Notes under the pieces: generated by a model
What the model saw: only the letters and a program-made list of their open reading frames with translations
What the model was told of the DNA's origin: nothing
Databases searched by the model: none
NCBI RefSeq assembly: GCF_030063365.1
Contig: NZ_JASISY010000004.1
Location: 62,001-126,000 of the forward strand
DNA: 64,000 nucleotides
From: Cryobacterium sp. PH29-G1
GTDB lineage: Bacteria; Actinomycetota; Actinomycetes; Actinomycetales; Microbacteriaceae
Reading direction: 5' to 3'
Translations under genes and position numbers: made by a program
Shown here: piece by piece, positions 1-8,571 of the stretch
How the letters are laid out: every line of letters starts with the position of its first letter
Numbering within the stretch: position 1 is the first letter of the stretch

Positions 1-369
1 CGCGACAAAGGTGCGAGCCAGAACCACCGTGCCGGCTGCCGCTATGCCGATGGCGATGGCGCTCGGCGCGCGTGTGGAGATTTCCGAGGCTCCGAACACA
101 TCAATCCAGCCATGCAGGAAGAGGTAATACAGCCCGTGTACCGCGTCGACGTTGTCGAGCATGCGAAACAACGACGGAAGCGACCGTTCGGCGGACATGA
201 TGCTCGCCGCCTCATCACCCCAGTACGACGGCTGCCAGGACCAGGCAAACGACACTAGGAATGCTGCGATACCGACGAAAACGGCCGACCACCCGGCGGT
301 GATGCCGGCAAAGAGGCGTCGAGGAACCGTGCGCAAGGCCGCGGGGTTCGGTGCGAGGTCTATGGTCAC
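1..369 (-). CDS. GT-C/GT39-type membrane glycosyltransferase, N-terminal part
   Basis: The reading frame starts at a GTG at 369 and is open to the left edge, so only about 123 residues are seen. A short cytoplasmic tail is followed by a first transmembrane segment (about residues 23-43). Next comes an extracytoplasmic loop carrying YWGDEA, the acidic motif placed after TM1 in GT-C enzymes that use polyprenyl-phosphate sugars. A second hydrophobic segment runs off the edge. GT39/ArnT-like proteins transfer mannose or similar sugars to acceptors outside the membrane; the acceptor here cannot be told. It is divergent from the amidohydrolase at 487. Confidence 0.72.
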   Translation of the reverse strand, partial: MTIDLAPNPAALRTVPRRLFAGITAGWSAVFVGIAAFLVSFAWSWQPSYWGDEAASIMSAERSLPSLFRMLDNVDAVHGLYYLFLHGWIDVFGASEISTRAPSAIAIGIAAAGTVVLARTFVA

Positions 370-486
370 CTCGACAACTTACCCAGTGAACGTTAACGAA
401 AGCCCTCGATAGACCCCGAGTTTGCTGCAAACACCAATCCCTTCCGCCGTCGGTGTCGGCACGTTCGGGCCAGCTAGGCTTCTGCC

Positions 487-1317
487 ATGGTTCCAGTTGC
501 ACAGCCAGACCAAGCCCCCGCGGTTGGCGTTGCCGTCGCCCAGTTCGCACCGGGTCCCGATCGGGCACGCAACCGTGCCGTGCTGCGACAGCTCGCGACT
601 ACTGCGGCCAGTCGCGGAGCGCACCTGGTGGTTTTTCCCGAGTATTCCGCGTTCTTCGAACCGAAGCTCGGCCCCGCATTCGTGGCCGCGGCCGAACCTC
701 TTGACGGCGAGTTCGTCACTGCGCTCGCCGCGCTCGCCACCGAGCTGGGCATCCACATTGTCGCGGGAATGCTGGAAACGACCAGCGACCCGGATCGGTT
801 CTCGAACACCCTCGTCGCCGTCGATCCGTCCGGAGACCTCGTGGCGACTTATCGCAAGCTGCATCTCTACGACGCGTTCGGTGATCGGGAATCGGAATGG
901 GTCCTTCCGGGGGCCATCGACGAACCCGAGATCTTTGACGTCGGCGGCCTGCGGGTCGGTCTGCAGACCTGCTACGACATCCGCTTTCCGGAGATTACCC
1001 GCCGCCTCGTCGATGCCGGCGCCACCCTGGTACTCGTGCCGGCGGAGTGGGTGCGTGGCCCGCTCAAGGAACAGCACTGGCGCACCCTGCTCACCGCTCG
1101 CGCACTGGAAAACACCGTTTTTGTGGCCGCCGCCGACCAGACTCCGCCGATCGGCGTCGGAACCAGCCTGATTATCGACCCGATGGGTGTCCCGCTGGCC
1201 AGCCTCGGTGAGGCAGCGGATGTCGCGGTCGCGTTTCTCGCACCCACCCGCGTCACCGCGGTGCGCGCGATCAACCCGGCCCTCGCGCTACGCCGCTTCG
1301 CGGTTGTCCCGCGCTGA
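487..1317 (+). CDS. Carbon-nitrogen hydrolase (nitrilase superfamily amidohydrolase)
   Basis: 276 residues, the usual length for the family. The Glu-Lys-Cys triad is readable: E52 in FPEY, K124 in YRKLHLYD and C162 in QTCYDIRFPE. Nitrilase-superfamily amidases of this branch (Nit1/Nit2, omega-amidase, deaminated-glutathione amidase types) hydrolyse small carboxamides in the cytoplasm. The RFPE motif after the cysteine is typical of that branch. The ATG at 487 directly precedes a short polar leader and the first conserved strand. The gene converges on the leftward gene ending at 1323. The exact substrate cannot be assigned from sequence. Confidence 0.9.
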   Translation: MVPVAQPDQAPAVGVAVAQFAPGPDRARNRAVLRQLATTAASRGAHLVVFPEYSAFFEPKLGPAFVAAAEPLDGEFVTALAALATELGIHIVAGMLETTSDPDRFSNTLVAVDPSGDLVATYRKLHLYDAFGDRESEWVLPGAIDEPEIFDVGGLRVGLQTCYDIRFPEITRRLVDAGATLVLVPAEWVRGPLKEQHWRTLLTARALENTVFVAAADQTPPIGVGTSLIIDPMGVPLASLGEAADVAVAFLAPTRVTAVRAINPALALRRFAVVPR

Positions 1318-1322
1318 GTTGA

Positions 1323-1715
1323 TCAGCGTTCGGTGACGCTGGCCTTGGTCGCGCGGGTCTGGGCGGCGGCCCGAATACCGATCGCCGGCTCCACCTTGGG
1401 CGGCAGATTGGCATCGACAGCAGCGCTCTCTTCCGCCGTGACAACGAGGCCCTGCGAGCTGTTGGCCGAGCGGGTGAGCTGGGCGACCCAGTTCGGGTTG
1501 ATGGTCGGTGCGTGGCCGCCAGCGAACTTGAAGTACAGCGGAATCGACGGGTGTAGCCAGGCTGAGCTGCGTCCATCGCCGACCACAGCGGCATCACGCC
1601 AGGACAGCAGAAAACTCTCGCCGCGGCGCAATTTCTGAATGATCACCAGCTGCAGGTGCGCCAGCATCCGGTCATCGAATTCGACGACGACACGATCGTA
1701 AGTAAGAGAACCCAT
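1323..1715 (-). CDS. Small DUF7882-type protein (often mislabelled ATP-dependent DNA ligase)
   Basis: 130 residues starting MGSLTYDRVVVEFDDRMLAH. The ATG at 1715 was chosen because similarity to the known small Microbacteriaceae family begins exactly there. That family shows the block LLAHLQ, an RRGESF segment and a hydrophobic FxLSW, all present here. Databases often call these proteins ATP-dependent DNA ligase because they resemble a fragment of such enzymes, but no nucleotidyl-transfer KxDG motif is present, so ligase activity is not supported. The C-terminal 50 residues (TAEES to the end) are Ala-rich and variable. Function is unknown. Confidence 0.7.
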   Translation of the reverse strand: MGSLTYDRVVVEFDDRMLAHLQLVIIQKLRRGESFLLSWRDAAVVGDGRSSAWLHPSIPLYFKFAGGHAPTINPNWVAQLTRSANSSQGLVVTAEESAAVDANLPPKVEPAIGIRAAAQTRATKASVTER

Positions 1716-1858
1716 GATTGCCACTTCCGTTTCATTGCAATCGGTCGCGCTGAGTGAAAACACTGAGGCCGGAACGAATGAAAGCGAAGCATGCACTTTG
1801 GCGTGGAACCGGGTACTGCTACCCACTGTCCTCTGTTGGGGGGACAAACACAAGGATT

Positions 1859-2896
1859 TTAGAAAGTATCCAGCTGGGGCGTGTGCGCTGTGTTCGCACC
1901 GGGCACGGCGACGTTGAGTCGGAGTAGCACCTCGAGGGGACGTTCGATCTGACCAAAGTGCCCGGCTCCAGCGATCGTACTGATGACACAGTGCGGCACG
2001 ACGACGCGTAGACGCTCGTCGTCGTCTACCGCGACGAACACGTCGGCGTCGCCGTGCACCGAGCGCACCGGACAGCTGATCTGCGCCCAGCGCGTGGCCG
2101 CATCGTATCCGCCGGCCAGGGCGGCAGCCAGAACAAAACCGGCCGGGCGCACCTCGGTGCCGAGCGCGTCAACCACGCTGGCATCGATGGCATCGGGCTG
2201 ACTGAAGAGCGGAGCGACGAGGGCTCGTAACAACCCGCGGCCCGCGACGGCCCGCACCAGGGCGCGGCCGAGGGAGCCGGTAAGCCGCAGCATCCGCATC
2301 GTGATGAGGAGGGCGGTGAAGGCCGGCAGAGTCGAAAAGTGACGAATCGGGTGACGAACACTGTCCGGAATCGAAAAAGACGTTGCGGAGACCAGACCCA
2401 CGGATGCGGTGGCGCGCGTTTCGCTCGCAGCCAACTGCAACGCGATGAACCCGCCCATGGAATGGCCCACGACGTTCCAACGCTCGTAGCCGAGGGACCG
2501 GGCCAGTTCCGCGATGAGCTCGGCCATCGACTCGACGCTGGCCGCAGACTCGTCAGCGACTACCGGGGAGTCACCCCACCCCGGTAGGTCGGGAATGATG
2601 AGATCGTTCAGGTCGTGGTCGGTCGCCTCGGCGGCCTGCAGCAGGGGCGTCCAGGTGGTCCACGACCCGGCGGCGCCGTGCAGCAGTATGGTCGCGGTAT
2701 CACTCGTGCTGCGGCGACCGTGCCGCACGACAACGGTTCCGCCCCTCAGACGCATGGTGCTCGTGGTCAGGCCGAAGCGCCGGGCCTCGGCGTTGAGCGC
2801 AAACGGGCTGTAGTCCGGCAGGGTCGCCGGTGCCGGCCTGGACGGTGGCGCCAGGGTGGGGGTGTGGCTCACGGGTCGCTCCAGCTGGATGCTCAT
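1859..2896 (-). CDS. Alpha/beta hydrolase
   Basis: 345 residues. The core fold starts near residue 50; the first 45 residues are Pro/Ala-rich, so a later start is possible. The oxyanion motif LLHGAAGS is near residue 72 and the nucleophile elbow GHSMGG places the serine at 146. The acidic member is in GDADVFV and the catalytic histidine in AGAGHFGQIERP near the C-terminus. This arrangement fits esterases, C-C hydrolases or haloperoxidase-like enzymes; the substrate cannot be predicted. The gene stands alone between the DUF7882-type gene and the divergent Old Yellow Enzyme gene. Confidence 0.88.
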   Translation of the reverse strand: MSIQLERPVSHTPTLAPPSRPAPATLPDYSPFALNAEARRFGLTTSTMRLRGGTVVVRHGRRSTSDTATILLHGAAGSWTTWTPLLQAAEATDHDLNDLIIPDLPGWGDSPVVADESAASVESMAELIAELARSLGYERWNVVGHSMGGFIALQLAASETRATASVGLVSATSFSIPDSVRHPIRHFSTLPAFTALLITMRMLRLTGSLGRALVRAVAGRGLLRALVAPLFSQPDAIDASVVDALGTEVRPAGFVLAAALAGGYDAATRWAQISCPVRSVHGDADVFVAVDDDERLRVVVPHCVISTIAGAGHFGQIERPLEVLLRLNVAVPGANTAHTPQLDTF

Positions 2897-3098
2897 GCTG
2901 GTAGTTCGGCGCCGCCGTTCCAGCGGATTGCCCGGGCCCAGGAGGTGGAGTCGCCGGCAACGCGCAGCAGATTAACAGGAAGGAATATCGCGCGGCTGCG
3001 GCCCGTTGCCGCCTCTGTACGGCACCGAACGTGTCGATGCCGTTCCCCCGAACGTGTCCGGCCTCAGTGGCCGGCTAATTTTTGAGAAAGAAGTGCGC

Positions 3099-4172
3099 GT
3101 GAATCTCTTTTCCCCGCTGAACCTGGGCGACCTTGAACTGCCCAACCGCCTCGTGATGGCACCGCTGACCCGCATCCGCTCTGGTCAGTCCGGCGTTCCC
3201 GGCGAACTCGTTGCCCGGTATTACACCCAGCGCGCTTCGCTCGGCCTGATCGTGAGCGAAGGCACCTACCCGAGCCACGCCGGCCAGGGCTTCCCCGGCC
3301 AGCCCGGACTCGTCGAGCCGGCGCAGCTTGCCGGGTGGAAGGCCGTCACCGACTCGGTGCACGCCGCCGGTGGCCGCATCGTGGCCCAGATCATGCATGC
3401 CGGTCGGGTCACCCACGAGGCCACCAACGGTGGGTTCCCCGTCGTGGCACCGAGCGCGATCGCCATCAACGGCACCACGCGCACCTACGACGGCAAACAG
3501 GACTACCCCGTGCCGCACGCGCTGACCACCGACGAACTTTCTGAAATCGTTGCCGAGTTCGTGCAGGCATCGAAAAACGCCATCGAGGCCGGGTTCGACG
3601 GCGTCGAATTGCACAGCGCCAACGGCTACCTGCTGCACGAGTTCCTGTCGCCCGCCTCCAACGTGCGCGACGATGCCTTCGGTGGTTCCCCGCAACAGCG
3701 TGCACGCTTCGTCATCGATGTGGTGACCGCGGTTGCCCTCGCGATCGGCGCCGACCGGGTCGGCCTGCGCATCTCACCCGAGCACAACATTCAGGACGCC
3801 CTCGAAACGGATGCCGCCGACCTCGCGGCCACCTATGGGGCCCTCGTCGACGGGATAGCCCCGCTCGGCCTGGCCTACCTGAGCGTGCTGCACGCCGACC
3901 CGCGTGGCGAATTCGTGCAGAATCTGCGCGCCGGCTTCGGTGGAGTCTTTCTCGTCAACAGCGGATTCGGCGCCGTCACAGCGCGCGACGAGGCACTCGG
4001 CCTCGTGCGTGACGACGTTGCCGATGCCGTCGTCGTCGGTCGTGCGGCCATCGCCAACCCCGACCTGGTGCGCCGCTGGCGCGAAGACCTGCCGGTGAAC
4101 GAGCCCAATCCGCTCACCTACTACGGCGAAGGCGCCGAGGGCTATACCGATTATCCCGCCCTGGCTTCCTAG
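3099..4172 (+). CDS. Old Yellow Enzyme-family alkene reductase
   Basis: 357 residues from the GTG at 3099, which has GAGAAAGAAG just upstream and begins at NLFSPLNLGDLELPNR, the normal OYE N-terminus. An in-frame upstream extension exists but does not look like OYE. FMN and substrate motifs are present: MAPLTR, QIMHAGR, the HSANGYL stretch containing the substrate-binding His and Asn, and the C-terminal phosphate-binding block GRAAIANPDL. Family members reduce activated C=C bonds (enones, nitroesters, N-ethylmaleimide) with NAD(P)H in the cytoplasm. It is a single-gene unit convergent with the aminotransferase at 4216. Confidence 0.93.
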   Translation: MNLFSPLNLGDLELPNRLVMAPLTRIRSGQSGVPGELVARYYTQRASLGLIVSEGTYPSHAGQGFPGQPGLVEPAQLAGWKAVTDSVHAAGGRIVAQIMHAGRVTHEATNGGFPVVAPSAIAINGTTRTYDGKQDYPVPHALTTDELSEIVAEFVQASKNAIEAGFDGVELHSANGYLLHEFLSPASNVRDDAFGGSPQQRARFVIDVVTAVALAIGADRVGLRISPEHNIQDALETDAADLAATYGALVDGIAPLGLAYLSVLHADPRGEFVQNLRAGFGGVFLVNSGFGAVTARDEALGLVRDDVADAVVVGRAAIANPDLVRRWREDLPVNEPNPLTYYGEGAEGYTDYPALAS

Positions 4173-4215
4173 AACCCCGCTACCCCGCGTTGTTTCCCCG
4201 GGATGTGGTGGGGAT

Positions 4216-5445
4216 TCAGCGGGGGGAGAGGGCGGCGAGCCGACGGGAGGCCTGCTGGAGCAAGGACTCTTTTTTGCAGTAGGCGAAGCGGAGGAGCGGC
4301 GCGTACTCGGCCCGGTAGCTGGGGGAGCAGAACGCCGCGATCGGTACCGCAACGACACCGGCCAGCTCCGGCAGGCGGCGACAGAGCTCGGCGCCGTCCA
4401 AGAAACCGAGCGGTGTGGCATCAGCCACGATGAAATACGAGCCCTGCGGCACACTGATCGCAAAGCCGGCCGTGCGCAGCCCCGTGGCCAGCACATCCCG
4501 CTTGCCCTGCATCTCCGAGGCGATTGACGCAAAGTAGGAATCGGGCAGGTCGAGTCCGACGGCAATAGCCGGTTGAAACGGTGCAGCATTCACGTAGGTG
4601 AGAAACTGCTTGACCGCGAGGATCGCCGTGACGATCCGGGCCGGCGCGCTGAGCCAGCCCACCTTCCAACCGGTGAGGCTGAAAGTCTTGCCGGCGGACG
4701 AGATCGTTACCGTGCGCTCCCACGCCCCTGGCAGCGTCGAAATCGGAATGTGCGGCGTTCCAAAGGTGAGGTGCTCATAGACCTCGTCGGTAACGATGAT
4801 CGCGTCGTGCCGGTGCGCGAGCTCCACGATCAACTCGAGGGTTTGCCGGGGAAAGACGGCGCCGGTGGGATTGTGCGGGTCGTTCACGATAATCATCCGG
4901 GTGCGGTCGCTAACGACGGCCCGAAGCGCGTCCAGATCGGGTTGAAAATCGGGGGCGCGCAGCGGCACGGTGCGATGGATGCCTCCGCCGAGGCCGATGA
5001 GTGCGCCGTAGGCATCGTAAAACGGCTCAAAGGTGACGACCTCATCTCCGGGCTCGATCAGGGCCAAAACGGTCGCTGCGAGCGCCTCAGTCGCTCCGGC
5101 CGTGACCAGAATCTCGCTGCCCGGGTCAACGGCCAGGCCGTAGAAGCGCTGCTGGTGCCGGGCGATCGCCTCCAGCAGAACCGGCTGGCCGCGGCCCGGC
5201 GGGTACTGGTTGACCCCGTCGCTGATGGCCTGTCGAGCCGCTTCCAGCACGACGGCTGGCCCGTCTTCATCCGGAAAGCCCTGGCCGAGGTTGATGGCGC
5301 CGGTGCGCGCCGCGAGTGCGCTCATCTCGGCGAAGATACTCGCTGCCACGCTGCCGTCGGCGGCCAGGAGACCGGCGCCCTGGGCCGCGCGTCGCCAGGC
5401 GCCGGAAATGGTCATCGACTGTTCGGCATTCGTAGAGTCCTGCAT
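4216..5445 (-). CDS. PLP-dependent class I/II aminotransferase
   Basis: 409 residues, fold type I. The PLP lysine lies in SSAGKTFSLTGWKVGW. Other visible blocks are INLGQGFPDEDGP at the N-terminus, TAGATEAL, NDPHNPTGAVF (the Asn that contacts the PLP ring) and TDEVYEHL. The order and spacing fit the DapC/kynurenine-aminotransferase-like subgroup, which in actinobacteria is often annotated N-succinyldiaminopimelate or methionine aminotransferase; the amino donor cannot be fixed. An internal ATG ten residues in (MTISGAW) is an alternative start. It is divergent from htrA. Confidence 0.92.
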   Translation of the reverse strand: MQDSTNAEQSMTISGAWRRAAQGAGLLAADGSVAASIFAEMSALAARTGAINLGQGFPDEDGPAVVLEAARQAISDGVNQYPPGRGQPVLLEAIARHQQRFYGLAVDPGSEILVTAGATEALAATVLALIEPGDEVVTFEPFYDAYGALIGLGGGIHRTVPLRAPDFQPDLDALRAVVSDRTRMIIVNDPHNPTGAVFPRQTLELIVELAHRHDAIIVTDEVYEHLTFGTPHIPISTLPGAWERTVTISSAGKTFSLTGWKVGWLSAPARIVTAILAVKQFLTYVNAAPFQPAIAVGLDLPDSYFASIASEMQGKRDVLATGLRTAGFAISVPQGSYFIVADATPLGFLDGAELCRRLPELAGVVAVPIAAFCSPSYRAEYAPLLRFAYCKKESLLQQASRRLAALSPR

Positions 5446-5560
5446 CCTTCAAAACTACGACATCGGCAACGTCTCGGCTTGATCATTGAATGCTCTCAGT
5501 GTGTACATATCGAACATTCAGGTTTGAGCGCAAAGCTGGCAACGCTTGGAAGGAGCACCC

Positions 5561-7372
5561 ATGACTGACAACACCAATGATTCCGGTAGCACTCCCGAAC
5601 CGGTCGATGATGCCGCACCGATCGCCGTGAACGAGTCCGGTGAAGCCTCTACCCCCGCATTTCCGGCCAACCAGCCGGCACCCATGCACGCTCCGCCCGC
5701 TCCGCCCTCCGATGAGCAGCAGGCGGATTCCCAGCAAGCGGATTCCCAGACAGCCGATTCCCAGCCGGTCACCACCGCGCCCGCCGACACGAACCCGGTC
5801 ACTACCCACCGCGCGACCACCAGTTCTGCGGTCACCCATTCAGCCACCGGCAATTCTCCCGACACGAACGCGGCCGACGCAGAAGCTACCGTTCCCGTCG
5901 GGAACGCACCGACGACGCCGGAAGTATTCGCCGCTGACCGGGCCCAGGCCCAAGTCCAGGCCGGCCACGATCAAACAGCCGCCTACCCGACGGATGCCTA
6001 CCCCAGGGACGCCTTCGGCCGCCCGCTCGACGGCGCCGTCGGTCCCCACGGGGCAGCCGGGCAGCCGAACATCGCGCCGAACGTCGTACCGCGGGCTTAC
6101 GCCACGGCGGATGCCTACCCTGGGCAGCCGTTCGCCGGCGCGAAGCCGCGCACGCCCGGTCGCCGCACGGGTTCCGTCACCCTGATTGCCGCGCTGGCCA
6201 TTGGCGCCCTGATCGGCGGATCGTCCGGTGCCGGCATTACCGCGCTCATGATGAACGGCCAGAACAACGGCGTACCGGTCAGCCAGGCTGCCGGACCGAG
6301 CAATGTCGTGGTCAACAACACCAAGAGCGTCAACGAAATCACCGCGGTCGCTGCTAAAGCGTCACCGAGCGTCGTGACCATCGACGTCGCGAGCAGCTCG
6401 TCGGGCGGAACCGGCTCCGGAGTGATCCTCTCTGAAGACGGCTACGTGCTCACGAACACCCACGTCGTCACTCTCGATGGCGCAGCCTCCGATGTTAAAA
6501 TCGAGGTCAAAAGCAACGACGGCAAGCTCTACACCGCCACTCTCGTTGGCACCGACCCCATTTCCGACCTCGCCGTGATCAAGCTGACCGACGCAAGCGG
6601 TCTCACCCCAATGGTGTGGGGCGATTCGTCTGAGCTGAATGTCGGCGACAGCGCCATCGCCATCGGCGCTCCGCTCGGCCTGTCCGGCACGGTAACCGAC
6701 GGCATCGTCAGCGCTCTCAATCGCAGCATTACCGTCGCGAGTTCGGCCGCCCCGACCTCGCCCGACACGACAACGCCCGACGAGGGACAGGGTCAGAACC
6801 CGTTCTTCTTCGACTTCCCCAACCAGGACGGCACGCAGTCGCAGGGTAGTCAATCCGCCACCTCGAGCATCGCTCTTCCGGTGATTCAAACGGATGCCGC
6901 CATCAACCCCGGCAACTCCGGTGGTGCCCTGCTCAACGCCAGTGGTGAACTCATCGGCATCAACGTGGCGATCGCCAGTGCCGGCAGCACCACGTCATCC
7001 TCGGTCGCGGGCAGCATCGGCGTTGGATTCTCCATTCCGTCTAATTTCGCCAAGCGCATCTCCGACGAGATCATCGCGAATGGAACGGCCACCCACGGTC
7101 TGCTCGGCGCGAGCGTGAAGGATGCCTCCAGCTCGACCAGTAGCACCGTCGGTGCCCTGATCAGCGACGTCACCACCGGCGGCGCCGCCGAAAAGGCCGG
7201 TTTGGCCGCCGACGACGTCATCACCAACTTCAACGGTGTGCCGATCACGGATGCAATCGACCTCACCGCCCAGGTGCGCGTGCTCCCGGCCGGTGGAACC
7301 GCCGACGTCACCTACGTGCGCGACGGTAAGTCGATCACCGTCTCGGTCACGGTCGGGGAGCTCTCCAGCTAA
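5561..7372 (+). CDS. HtrA/DegP-type trypsin-like serine protease with PDZ domain
   Basis: 603 residues from the ATG at 5561, preceded by GGAAGGAG. About 200 Pro/Ala/Thr/Gln-rich residues come first, with a short tandem QADSQ repeat at residues 55-68. A single transmembrane segment follows (about 205-228). The protease domain has its His in NTHVV (about 301), Asp in ISDLAVIK (about 335) and Ser in GNSGGAL (about 453), and the C-terminal 90 residues form a PDZ domain (AAEKAGLAADDVI). The topology puts the protease outside the membrane, the usual layout for actinobacterial envelope quality-control HtrA proteins. A Ser/Thr/Gln-rich insert (about 400-435) interrupts the protease domain. The gene is followed by a strong hairpin. 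Confidence 0.93.
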   Translation: MTDNTNDSGSTPEPVDDAAPIAVNESGEASTPAFPANQPAPMHAPPAPPSDEQQADSQQADSQTADSQPVTTAPADTNPVTTHRATTSSAVTHSATGNSPDTNAADAEATVPVGNAPTTPEVFAADRAQAQVQAGHDQTAAYPTDAYPRDAFGRPLDGAVGPHGAAGQPNIAPNVVPRAYATADAYPGQPFAGAKPRTPGRRTGSVTLIAALAIGALIGGSSGAGITALMMNGQNNGVPVSQAAGPSNVVVNNTKSVNEITAVAAKASPSVVTIDVASSSSGGTGSGVILSEDGYVLTNTHVVTLDGAASDVKIEVKSNDGKLYTATLVGTDPISDLAVIKLTDASGLTPMVWGDSSELNVGDSAIAIGAPLGLSGTVTDGIVSALNRSITVASSAAPTSPDTTTPDEGQGQNPFFFDFPNQDGTQSQGSQSATSSIALPVIQTDAAINPGNSGGALLNASGELIGINVAIASAGSTTSSSVAGSIGVGFSIPSNFAKRISDEIIANGTATHGLLGASVKDASSSTSSTVGALISDVTTGGAAEKAGLAADDVITNFNGVPITDAIDLTAQVRVLPAGGTADVTYVRDGKSITVSVTVGELSS

Positions 7373-7387
7373 CCGCTCGCTCCTTCC

Positions 7388-7427
7388 ACACAATCGCGTC
7401 GCCGGTTCCCCGGCGGCGCGATTGTGT
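7388..7427 (+). terminator. Stem-loop terminator after htrA
   Basis: Arms ACACAATCGCG (7388-7398) and CGCGATTGTGT (7417-7427) are exact inverted repeats. They enclose a second hairpin, GCCGG/CCGGC with loop TTCC. It lies 15 bases after the htrA stop. There is no long T tract, which is common for terminators in high-GC genomes. Confidence 0.65.
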
Positions 7428-7523
7428 GTATTCAGCGTCTCCAGGAAATGAGCGGCGCTCGTCCAATTCGCGGGCTGGTAGGCTCGGTCGTCCTACCCAA
7501 CTACCGGAAAGCTGGCCAGCCAG

Positions 7524-8567
7524 GTGCACCAACGTGGTGACGGATTTCTTCCCGGGGTGTCGTATGTGATGCCCGTGCTCAATGAGGCGACGCACGTGCG
7601 AGCCGCTGTCGAGAGCCTGCTGGCTCAGGACTATCAGGGGGCGTTCGAGGTTACCCTCGCGCTCGGTCCGAGCATCGACGGCACGACCGAACTCGTCGAA
7701 GAAATGGCCGCTGTTGACTCCCGCATCCGGGTCGTGCCCAATGACGTCGGGTCGACACCGGCCGGACTGAATATCGCGATTCGCGCCTCCCAATACGACG
7801 TTGTCATTCGCGTCGACGCACACTCGGTACTCCCGCCCGACTATGCCCGGATCGCGGTCGAGACACTTGAGCGCACGGGCGCCGACAACGTCGGCGGCAT
7901 TATGGATGCTCGCGGTATCAGCGCCTTTGAGCGGGCCGTGGCCCGTGCCTACGGCACCCGCATCGGCCTCGGCGGCACTCCACACCATGTGGGTGGGGCA
8001 GAAGGCGCCGCCGAAACGGTCTACCTGGGCTGTTTTCGCACCAAGAGCATCCTCAAGGTCGGACTGTTCGACGAGGGCGTCAAACGCGGCCAGGACTGGG
8101 ACCTGAACCGTCGCCTTCGGGAAGCCGGAAGTTTGGTCTGGTTCACCCCAAAACTGCGCGTGCTCTACCGGCCTCGAGCCACCATGGCGCAGCTGGCACG
8201 ACAAATGCTGTCCACCGGGCTCTGGCGCGGCGAGTTGGCCAGGCGCTATCCGGCGGCGAACGGCATCCGCTATTTCGTGCCACCGGCCATGGTGCTCGTT
8301 GTAGCCCTGGGATTGCTCCTCGGTATCGGTGGTCTCGTGCAGCTGGCCGTGGGGGCCGCGCCGTGGCTTCTGCTGGGCTTTATCGCGCCCGCCGGGTACC
8401 TCCTCATCGTGATGGCCGCGACCATTGCGGTGGCCCGGCCGGACGGATTTCGTGCATCCCTGCACTTTCTCGTAGTCTTGCCCTGCATTCACTTCTGCTG
8501 GGGGGTCGGGTTTGTGCTCGGTTTTCTTAAGCTCACCAGCAACATCACGGCACACACTGGAAGGTGA
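7524..8567 (+). CDS. Family 2 glycosyltransferase (ExoA-like)
   Basis: 347 residues from GTG 7524; the ribosome site is weak, so the start is tentative. The GT-A domain has SYVMPVLNEA at the N-terminus, the metal-binding motif VIRVDAHS near residue 95 and KRGQDWDLNRR near 190 as the acceptor/catalytic region. Two or three hydrophobic segments occupy the C-terminal 90 residues. Such enzymes (succinoglycan ExoA type) add sugars to a lipid-linked intermediate at the inner membrane face. It is the first gene of a rightward run 7524-11583, four bases before the next gene, so it is probably part of a surface glycopolymer operon. Confidence 0.88.
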   Translation: MHQRGDGFLPGVSYVMPVLNEATHVRAAVESLLAQDYQGAFEVTLALGPSIDGTTELVEEMAAVDSRIRVVPNDVGSTPAGLNIAIRASQYDVVIRVDAHSVLPPDYARIAVETLERTGADNVGGIMDARGISAFERAVARAYGTRIGLGGTPHHVGGAEGAAETVYLGCFRTKSILKVGLFDEGVKRGQDWDLNRRLREAGSLVWFTPKLRVLYRPRATMAQLARQMLSTGLWRGELARRYPAANGIRYFVPPAMVLVVALGLLLGIGGLVQLAVGAAPWLLLGFIAPAGYLLIVMAATIAVARPDGFRASLHFLVVLPCIHFCWGVGFVLGFLKLTSNITAHTGR

Positions 8568-8571
8568 GCAG

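Noticed and set aside
1323..1715. ATP-dependent DNA ligase label for the small protein
   Set aside because: The nucleotidyl-transfer motif and the size of a ligase are missing; only the small family resemblance holds.
7347..8555. Leftward 402-codon frame opposite the GT2 gene
   Set aside because: Antisense to a clear glycosyltransferase; the composition is typical of reverse-strand shadows.
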